This document shows, one piece after another, positions 57,212-64,000 of a stretch of DNA of 64,000 bases (position 1 is the stretch's first letter; every line of letters starts with the position of its first letter). The translations under genes were made by a program, and so were the position numbers. The notes under the pieces were generated by a model. It saw nothing but the letters and a program-made list of their open reading frames with translations. It did no database searches and had not been told where the DNA came from. The stretch covers positions 388,755,601 to 388,819,600 of the forward strand of contig NC_090319.1 in the NCBI RefSeq assembly GCF_040869045.1, in the 5' to 3' direction. The DNA comes from Eurosta solidaginis. Lineage: Eukaryota; Arthropoda; Insecta; Diptera; Tephritidae.

Positions 57212-57700
57212 ATGTACCGGAGCGACTCGGGATTTTTCCCGACCAAGGACTGTCATTTCAGTGTGACCCCATTTAATTTGTTTCGTCCCTCCCACAAATT
57301 GTCATCCTCCCAGCAGCTCCTTGCAGCAGGACTGCTCCATACTCTCTTACTCCGGGAAGGCATCGAATCCAAACCGGGTCCGTCTCCTGACCCCGGTCCT
57401 GAGAAATGGTTTTGCTGCATCTGCCGGAAAAGAATCTTTTTAGGACGGTCATACTCTGTTCAGTGCGTCTCGTGCAAGGGATGGTTGCATCGGACAGGTT
57501 GTTCTGGGCTTGATCCCAAAACCAGACGTCCACGTAACTTTTATAAATCTTTTGTGGCTCCTTGCTGTTCACGCCCAAGGGCGTCCCGTAGTCTACGCCT
57601 AAGCGCCCCCACTACCTTCCAGCAGCCCCGCTGCTCAGCAAGCCACAACAAGTACCCGGTGCTGCTCGCGCCCCATGGCGCCAACAACTCAAACAGCTGA
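57212..57700 (+). pseudogene. N-terminal region: 2A-like motif and first PHD-like finger
   Basis: A 162-codon frame. Residues 50-57 read GIESKPGP in the context LLHTLLLREG-IESKPGP. 2A ribosome-skipping peptides have ExNPGP, and APE-type non-LTR elements of several animals are known to begin with such a peptide. Here the key Asn is Lys (codon 57371-57373), so skipping should fail. Residues 68-119 form a PHD-like zinc finger: CCIC, CVSC, WLH, GCSGL, then APCC. The frame is lost near 57665-57700, and the coding continues in another frame (THNYYLRSKV at 57705-57734, CTVCQHRIYRF near 57850). Confidence 0.75.
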
Positions 57701-57876
57701 TACCACTCATAACTACTACCTTCGTAGTAAAGTTGGTAGCAATTCTGAGCATCAGCCCCTGCCCCCGTCTTCTCCCCCCCCCCCCCTCTTTTCCGGCAGC
57801 AATCGTGCAGGTCAGGGAAACAGATTCTTAGTCCCTACCTCCGTTTGCACCGTCTGCCAGCACAGAATATATAGGT

Positions 57877-59031
57877 TTGCGACATCCGCCCAAATGCAGC
57901 TCCTGCCTTGGGTGGTGCCACTTTCCTAGATGTTCTGGTCTCTGCGACGGCAACCCCCCGACGGGTTTCATCGCGCCATGTTGCCAGGCCGCAACCCCAA
58001 ATCATCAGGGTACCCCAATGCTTGCCCAAGGACGCCCAGTCCCAGGGCCACAACAGCAATTGCGTCCTGGCATTCCACAACCCAGGCGTAGTCACCCGTC
58101 ACTTACCCACAGAGTGGTGGCGTCTCCCCTTATGCATTTCAGAATTCTGCAGTTAAGCTGTAATGGACTAACTGGGAAGATTACGGAGATAGTCGATTTC
58201 ATGAAGCGGCACAACATCCGCATTGCTACGATTCAAGAGACTAAACTCACAGCAAGATCTGCATTGCAGAACTGCTCTGGGTATAATGTCCACAGGAAAT
58301 TCCGCGAGAGCGGAAATGGAGGCGGCCTCACGTTTATTATACACTACTCTGTGCAATATTATATATTTCATCCTGGCATCGACCGCAGGGACAATTTCTT
58401 AGAACGTCAAGGCCTATCTGTCCGGTCAGGCGATGCAAACCTAGAAACCATCAACATCTACATCCCTCCTGGCACCTGTTGCCCCAGTGGATACCGCCCT
58501 AATATCAGGGCCTTACTCACTGGCAACAATCGCATTATCTTAGGCGATTTCAATGCCCATCATGATCTATGGCATTCAAACTTGCGGGCGGACAGTAGGG
58601 GTGAGATGTTCTCGGATCAAATAGAAGAAACGACGTTCTGCACAATAAACGGAGACGCCCCTACACGTATGGTAGGAAGCTGTCACAGCTCGCCAAGTAC
58701 CTCAATCGCGAGCGCAGAACTCGTAAACTGCGTCAACTGGCAGCCGATGGTAATATTGGCATCCGACCACCTGCCCATACTTATTTCGCTCGAGCGTACC
58801 GCCGACTTCATCGTCACTGAAAAACGCACTTTCATTAACTTCAAAAAAGGAAAGTGGGAAGAATATAAATCCTTTAAAGCCAGCCGCTTTGCTGCCCTCC
58901 CTCTCCCGACTGATGCCCGCCAAGGGGAGCGTGCCTTCCGTAAGGTTATTAAATCCGCCTCGGCACATTTCATTCCAGCCGGGAGAATTCCCGAAATCCG
59001 GCCCACTTCCCGGCGTAGGCCGCAAACTTAG
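57877..59031 (+). pseudogene. second PHD-like finger and APE-type endonuclease
   Basis: A 384-codon frame beginning in the middle of the second finger: KCSSCLGWCHFPRCSGL completes the CTVC found in the previous frame, so a one-base shift near 57880-57890 splits the finger. The APE endonuclease starts near 58130 with FRILQLSCNGLTGKI. It continues with IRIATIQETKLTARSAL (catalytic Glu), GGGLTFIIHYSV, RIILGDFNAHHDLWHS (Asp, Asn) and ASDHLPILISL (the final Asp-His), so all motifs are visible. This domain nicks target DNA for target-primed reverse transcription. After it, EYKSFKASRF and RAFRKVIKSASAHFIPAGRI lead to a premature stop at 59031. Confidence 0.85.
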
Positions 59032-59620
59032 CGAGAGAACGTGACCTTATAAAACAGCTTGATCCAGGCGACCCCCAAATAAGGGATATAAACCAACGCA
59101 TCGGATTGCTTGTGGATGAACACAAGCTCGCCCGCTTGGGAGGAGCACCTAAGAGGTTGTTACCTCTCTACCGGTGTGGGTAAACTTTGGTCTACCGTAA
59201 AGTCCCTATCGAATCCGACTAAGCACAAAGACAAAGTTTCCATCGCCTTTGGCGACAAAGTGCTGTCGGATGCGAAAAAATGCGCGAGCGCTTTCTGCCG
59301 ACAATATATAATGCATCCTACGGTCGACAAAGATAGACGGAGAGCCAATAGACACGCACATAAACACAAATTCAGCGCGTCACCAATCACCATCACCGCT
59401 AAAGAGGTTGAGGACGCCATTGGTCGTGCCAAACCATCCAAAGCAGTGGCCCCAGACGGCATAGCCATGCCGATGCTTAAAAGCCTAGGGAAAGTGGGTT
59501 TCAAATATTTAGCGCATGTCTTCAACCTGTCTCTTTCCACCTTTGTCATACCCGAGAATTGGAAAATGGCCAATGTGGTCCCGCTACTAAGTCTGGGAAA
59601 CCAGCTAACATAGGCGAGAA
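59032..59620 (+). pseudogene. RT finger region, truncated by internal deletion
   Basis: After the stop at 59031, REREDxx-type sequence gives RDLIKQLDPGDPQIRDINQR until a shift near 59135. The frame 59110-59613 then carries WEEHLRGCYLSTGVGKLWST, ITITAKEVEDAIGRAKPSKA, VAPDGIAMPMLKSLG and FNLSLSTFVIPENWKMANVV (RT blocks before the palm). Just after PLLKPGKPAN-type sequence (shifted frame, about 59590-59618) the protein jumps to the C-terminal domain. The RT palm with YADD, several hundred codons in related elements, is deleted. Confidence 0.75.
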
Positions 59621-60160
59621 AAATGAGATGCTGACCAAACAGTTCCTGTTGAATACCCAGAAACCTGAGCATCCCAACAGACATCTGATTGATGAACCAG
59701 CACCGCCTAGGGCTTAAGGAGTCATCTCCGTAAGCATTTTGAGGAAATACGGCACCTGAGAACCCAGCCGTATGAAGCGAAAAAACACAAGCAGGTGCTT
59801 GGTGAACTCCATAAACAGGCGTCGGAGCTTTATGCTGGGAATTGCCCGGTGAATCCGATACTTAAAGAAAAGTATCCAAAACTCGCGGAAGAGGAACGCA
59901 TACTCCCCAGGGAAACGCGTGTCACTCTTGCTCAACATCGTTCTGGATACTGTAACAGGTTAAACTCTTACCTATCCAGAATCAACCCCGATATACAAAA
60001 TGTATGCCCCGCTTGCAATGTGTCCCCACATGACGCCAACCATCTCTTTAATTGTAATGTGAAACCAACGCCTCTAACACCCCTTTCGTTATGGTCCACC
60101 CCTGTTGAAACGGCAAGTTTCCTTGGACTACTGTTAGAGGATATTGATGACAATTTGTGA
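59619..60160 (+). pseudogene. C-terminal domain after RT
   Basis: Begins KNEMLTKQFLLNTQKPEHPN and RHLIDEPAPPR, then a stop/shift near 59710. It continues in the frame that ends at 60160 with RSHLRKHFEEIRHLR, LPRETRVTLAQHRSGYCNRL, NSYLSRINPDIQNVCPACNV, SPHDANHLFNCNVKPTPLTP and SLWSTPVETASFLGL. The CPACN...HxxxHLFNC arrangement is a zinc-knuckle-like motif found at the C-terminus of these proteins. The final stop looks native. Confidence 0.8.
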
Positions 60161-60218
60161 TCGGTCGCGGCTATTAGGTGAGGCGAGCATTGCTACAACA
60201 ACAACAACAACAACAACA

Positions 60219-60510
60219 GGGGTAGCCGGGTCCACGTTTTGGCCTATATCTCGAGACCCTAGTCACCCAGTTGTATGAAAATTATCATGTACTATAGCAC
60301 TCATCAACAGTTTTCATTTGATATCCATATTGTATAAACACAGTCTAGGGGTAGCCGGGTCCACGTTTTGATCTCAAGGCCTTAGGCACATAGCAAAAAA
60401 AGGTAGACAATGGCTGATTCTCAGACCTACCCAATATGCTCACAAAATTTCATGAGAATCGGTTCAGCCATTCCGGAGAGTTAATCCTCTAACAACGTGA
60501 CAGAAGAATT
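60219..60510 (-). repeat. right part of the ~127-bp Helentron-related array
   Basis: Continues the array split by the retrotransposon: GGTAGCCGGGTCCACGTTTT occurs at about 60221 and 60351, one unit of ~130 bases. It ends with CAAAATTTCATGAGAATCGG and TTCAGCCATTCCGGAGAG (60446-60480) and TATATATTAGAT, a common 3' signature of insect dispersed elements. Confidence 0.65.
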
Positions 60511-60904
60511 TTATATATTAGATTAAAGTGTGTTTTTTAGTTATCAATTTTTCAATTTTATGTTAGTTTGTAAGCGCTAGTTTTTCACTAGATTGACTTG
60601 TTAATTTTTTTTGTATTAGGTGTCTTAATTGTAGTCTGTTTTTTAGTTGTATGAAAATTGTTAGTAGCCTGTAAGTTAATAGTATGCTGTATAATTTTTA
60701 CTTTGTTAGTCTGCAAGAACTTGTGTTCATAGACTTAATAAAGAAATAACTAAATTTTGAGAGTAAGAGAGTAGGGCAGAGGTCGAAGGAGAGAGGCAGA
60801 AAGATGGAGATGAATAGAGAGAGGAAAGTGGCGAGGTAGATCGAGCTTGGCTTGGTCTTCCCTTAACATTCCTTTTTAGCTTATTTTGTAATCGAGATTT
60901 ACAT
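60511..60904. other. unrecognised stretch
   Basis: TTTTTAGTT-type AT-rich sequence, then a purine-rich GAGAGAGG stretch (60760-60840). No gene. Confidence 0.35.
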
Positions 60905-61290
60905 TAAGTTGTTTGTGCCGTTCCGTCTTCACAAGTTTAAGGAGAGAATTTTAATTTTTCCAGAGCACAAAACGAGCTTCCGTTTATGGGATACGCCCCC
61001 AGTCTGCGAAATATCAAAACATGTCGCTTCGGTAAGTATCGTAATCCTTGAAACGAGTTTACCTCTTATCAGTATCAATAAGTCATCGGCCTACGCGAAG
61101 GCGGTAACATGCCTCCATGGAACTCTCCTGAAAGTCTTCCTACATGCCAGGCCAGCTCTAAACGTTGACGACCTTACTCTTGAACATAGAAATAAACCAT
61201 GCAACTACGGAGCATTGAGTTCTATGTCGTACCAGCGCCACGCAGATCACGCAGATAGCATTCGTCGGTTGTCATTCTTGTAGTGATTTG
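60905..61290 (-). pseudogene. non-LTR reverse transcriptase fragment with broken YADD box
   Basis: The minus strand near 61050-61110 reads VTAFA-stop-ADDLLILIRG. The stop is TAG where the Tyr codon TAC of the catalytic YADD would be. Downstream are FDISQTGGVSHKRKLVLCSG and KIKILSLNL, which fit the stretch after YADD in R1/Jockey-type enzymes only loosely. The plus-strand frame over the same bases (60909-61283) is its shadow. Family not certain. Confidence 0.45.
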
Positions 61291-63180
61291 TAGATTACGG
61301 TGATGAAGAACTGAATGAAGTATGCATGCTGACTTCAATAAATCTGGCGAGAGTCAGCGTAGTTCCTTATCTGTTTGTTAATACATCTTACCAGTCATTT
61401 TCGTAAACAAGAAGTCAAACTTATTTACCTGCATCCTTGATAGCCCTGTAACTAGGAAAGATAGCCATGTAACTAGAAACAAAAACCGTAAGAGGGCCCA
61501 GCGAGACCTTGCTATCTCCCGTTAAAACACGGGCGCCGATGCTTTCCTGACCTGCCAATCGTTGATTCTTAGATTTTTACTCTGCTTCCCAATCAGACCC
61601 AATAAAAACTGGAAGAGGATTTCACTTTGGAACCTTTGGAAGGAACGGTCGCCTGGAACGCTAATGATATCTACTACTATCTATCTAGGATACTTCCTCG
61701 CAGTTAATTTGGTCGATGGTGGCGATGATTGCCAGTAATTGTGCAGTTGACGAACCTCGATTTCAGCTAGTACGGGGATCTGACCCATTGCATTGTAACT
61801 TTTTCAGAATCGAATTACGACCATCAAATTAAACAAATTCTGCTGAAACACTTGCAGCATGATGCCGTGGCACATCCTCCTAAATCTTTTGACAGCTCTC
61901 AGATCGACATAATAAAATCATTTGAATGCTTATGGCGTCTTCACTTATTCATTTCGTTTTAGGCAAGTAAGGTATTAGAAACAATGAAAGCTAAACAATC
62001 TACCAGATCAAATCCGCTCGAAATTTTCTTGCGCCCCACCAAACATGTTCTGCTTTCATTCATTGATTGTTGAATGCATTTTCTCTGAATGTTCTCTGTA
62101 CATTTTCATTTTCAAGAACAATACAATTCAATTCAAAAAACGCATATAGCTTATTTTAAATACGCTTTCCACCCACATCCAAGGCTACATCTATCTTGCC
62201 TATATCAATTTGAATGACGTGTCACAGGAAATGTGCAAAACATTACGAAACTTTTATGGCAGTCACTGCGCCACAACGTCAATGGTGGCAACTACATACA
62301 AATAGAAGCACCAGAACACTGAACTACATAGAAGCAACAGGAGTCGATTTCGTCCTTTCGGCGTGTTTGCATTTGGTTCGGTTTCGGTTTTTTTGTTTGC
62401 GAATTTAACTACTAGCATGGCCTCTTGCTGTAGTCATCGTCATTGCCGTTAGTCATTGTTTGTGCCTCGGCGGAGGTGCAGCTGTCATCTGCTGGCAGCT
62501 AAGGAAGGAGTCGTATCCCGTACCTTACACTATACTGCACTATTCATATTCGACACAAATCGAGCGAGTGGTTTGTGTATTTGGAAATCGTTGTGGTCGT
62601 TTTGCAACGTTTTACAGTCATTTTGGTTGCTTTATTTTAGTTTTTGTATTTACTGTACATGGCTATGCATACTCACATACTCGCAAATATTTGTAAGATT
62701 TTTAGATGTATGTGTTTGTTTAACATATATTTCGTATCTACTCGTGAGATTCAGTTGGTTCGAGGGCAACGACTTGTTGCGCTTTTGAATTCGGCTTCAC
62801 TATTTTCATATCGCTTCCTTTTCATTCCATTCGTTGCAGTCTTTTTCTTCTTTCCTGCAGGAATGTCAATCGTTGTGTTGCGTTTTTCTTTGTTTCTTTT
62901 TTTTTGCTTTTGTTGCTGTTGCTACTATTTAATGGTGGCGAAAGGATTCGTTGTGTCATGTACTCTCGCTGCTCACGCCATTTTTCTGCCACTCAATTAC
63001 CTTCTGACATTAAGGATGTGTTGCTCCTTTTGCCGCCGAAAACGAATTGAGCTTGAATGGTATGGAAATATAAAATGTCGGGTTTGGTGACTAACTCAAC
63101 ATTATTCTTTTAATGAAAGTTTTTGTAGTGCGACTTTAAGCATGTAGAAAGTTAATCAAATGAGTACGCCGTTTGAAATT
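61291..63180. other. mostly probable host non-coding DNA
   Basis: 61440-61970 may continue the preceding retroelement on the minus strand, but I find no motif to prove it. 62030-63110 looks like unique fly DNA with GTTGTT and T-rich tracts; overlapping frames at 62456-63090 have no domain. Confidence 0.35.
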
Positions 63181-63184
63181 GTGG

Positions 63185-63690
63185 GTATGTAAATACCCTG
63201 CAAAGAGTGCGATTATTAGGCGAACGTGAAGTTAGCGAAGCACTTACGGAAAATCAAGAAATGAATAGGTCAGTATTCCGTTGAGAATTGATGAGCCGCT
63301 AAGGGAAAAAGTATCTCGCGATTTTTGAAGTGTGTTTTTTTTGGAATGCTAAGTAAAGTTATGGAAGCTACGAAGCTGCTTTGCACTTCTCTGATCAAAA
63401 TACAACTTAGCTGGTATTTTGGTGCTTATTAGCCGCTAATTAGTTGCGACATGCAAAAAACTGCCGCGCTTTCTAAGTGTTTTTGGGTTTTTGTTGGGAG
63501 CCTCGCCAAGTTCACGCGAGGTTGTGGAATAAACCTCGTATGAACTGACTTATACTACACTGATCGAAATACGACCTAGCTAGTACTTTGTTGCGTATTA
63601 GCCCCTTATTTGTTGTGACTTTTTTTAAGAGCTCTTTGTTTTGGGTGCTTCGCTAAGTTCGCGTGAAGCTAGCTAAGCGCTCTCATAAAA
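63185..63690 (+). repeat. local ~170-bp tandem repeat
   Basis: CTGATCAAAATACAACTTAG at 63391 and CTGATCGAAATACGACCTAG at 63560 start two diverged units 169 bases apart. Each continues with TTAGCCGCTAATTAGTTG or TTAGCCCCTTATTTGTTG, then CGCCAAGTTCACGCGAG or CGCTAAGTTCGCGTGAAG. A partial earlier unit is visible near 63220 (AACGTGAAGTTAGCGAAGC). No coding value. Confidence 0.6.
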
Positions 63691-64000
63691 TTGACAATTT
63701 GGAATGCCAGAGCTGTTGTTGGTGTTGCTGTAACAGCTTCACACACTGCTTTGTCGATATGTGCAATCATGGGAGTAGAATGTGGCGAATAAAAGACGGT
63801 TATATTAGAGTGACAGCTCTTTGTCGGACAATATCCCAGTAATTCCGCTATATGGGCTGCCATGGATATGCCAGAGATCTAGTAGCGCAGCTTGTCGACA
63901 TGGCAGAACAAATGAAACCGTCCTGCAGTTACAGGTTTATAATCCCAGAACATCTATGAAAATGGTCTCGTTCATGGCATAAACTGCTTTGGTATCAGTT
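63691..64000. other. window end, no gene recognised
   Basis: The minus-strand frame 63669-63863 has no domain I can name. Nothing else is seen before the window ends. Confidence 0.3.

Larger units (their letters stand above)
57180..60229 (+). mobile_element. CR1/Jockey-superfamily non-LTR retrotransposon, internally deleted, with target duplication
   Basis: Element 57191-60218 between GGGGTAACCGG (57180-57190) and GGGGTAGCCGG (60219-60229), an 11-bp target duplication with one difference. Order: short 5' UTR with a CGGGATTTTTCCCG hairpin (57228-57241), a 2A-like motif and PHD-like finger, a second finger, APE endonuclease, an RT finger region, a large deletion, the C-terminal domain, a 3' UTR with GAGGCGAGCATTGC, and a (CAA)n tail (60197-60218). 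The 5' end looks complete, unlike other copies here. RT palm and YADD are missing, so the copy is inactive. Confidence 0.8.

Noticed and set aside
57191..57260. HDV-like ribozyme at the 5' end of the CR1-like element
   Set aside because: A CGGGATTTTTCCCG hairpin exists, but I could not fold the double pseudoknot with a 5' G-rich P1; a structure search would be needed.
57273..57578. 101-codon minus-strand gene
   Set aside because: Antisense shadow of the 2A/PHD-like N-terminal frame.
59160..59684. 174-codon minus-strand gene
   Set aside because: Antisense shadow of the RT finger region of the CR1-like element.
60909..61283. 124-codon plus-strand gene
   Set aside because: It is the antisense shadow of an RT fragment read on the minus strand.

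Overview
The window looks like accessory, gene-poor DNA of a higher dipteran fly. It is AT-rich, full of CAA/GTT, CA/GT and TATA-type microsatellites, and packed with fly-type transposable elements. A tephritid fruit fly is my best guess, from the combination of a tRNA-derived SINE, LOA-like and RTE-like non-LTR elements and DINE-1/Helentron-like repeats. That is inference from memory of such families, not a database result. I recognise no convincing host exon, tRNA gene, rRNA gene or CRISPR array on either strand. The window is probably intergenic or part of a very large intron. Every open frame I could name belongs to a decayed mobile element.

Layout. 0-8 kb: a hammerhead-like core, a CT-rich tract, a 5'-truncated LOA-like retrotransposon tail with a 9-bp target duplication (5.15-5.69 kb) and a second decayed copy on the minus strand (6.1-7.0 kb). 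8.16-9.09 kb: a Helentron/DINE-1-like element with internal ~160-bp repeats. 9.5-10.5 kb: a third LOA-like tail carrying a nested 364-bp SINE with a perfect 15-bp target duplication. 11.8-12.6 kb: a minus-strand LOA-like RT fragment. 14.8-15.5 kb: a dispersed CACTG-ended repeat and two SINE pieces. 16.1-18.8 kb: an RTE-like fragment, two minisatellites (one of 18-bp GGAACCGG units), a ~417-bp fold-back palindrome and a tandem repeat. 20.5-21.5 kb: another LOA-like copy and a second hammerhead-like core. 24.6-25.5 kb: a poly-C run, an RTE 3' end and a SINE. 27.16-27.89 kb: a non-autonomous hAT-type relic. 33.4-36.05 kb: a SINE, a CACTG terminus and two LOA-like copies lying tail to tail.

38.5-44.6 kb is the densest region. 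It holds a CACTG-family element, a ~3-kb Helentron-like element with two tiers of tandem repeats (130 bp x 6 and ~760 bp x 2), a deleted RTE copy, an inverted 5' fragment of the Helentron-like element and a young-looking 5'-truncated RTE copy with a 12-bp target duplication. 45-51 kb: CGATAAC-, CAAATGAAAC- and GGAACCGG-type irregular minisatellites and another LOA-like copy. 52.5-54 kb: RNase H-like and RTE-like fragments. 55.9-60.5 kb: a Jockey-type RT fragment and then a 3.0-kb CR1/Jockey-superfamily element. That element has a 2A-like motif, two PHD-like fingers and an APE endonuclease, but its RT core is deleted. It sits between 11-bp target duplications inside an array distantly related to the 39-kb Helentron repeats. 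60.9-61.3 kb: an RT fragment with a broken YADD box. 63.2-63.7 kb: a local ~170-bp tandem repeat.

The elements relate to one another by nesting and copying: SINE into LOA, the CR1-like element into Helentron-like satellite, and RTE beside Helentron fragments. The stacking gives relative insertion ages. Clade names (LOA, RTE, CR1/Jockey, Helentron) are my reading of motifs and need profile searches.
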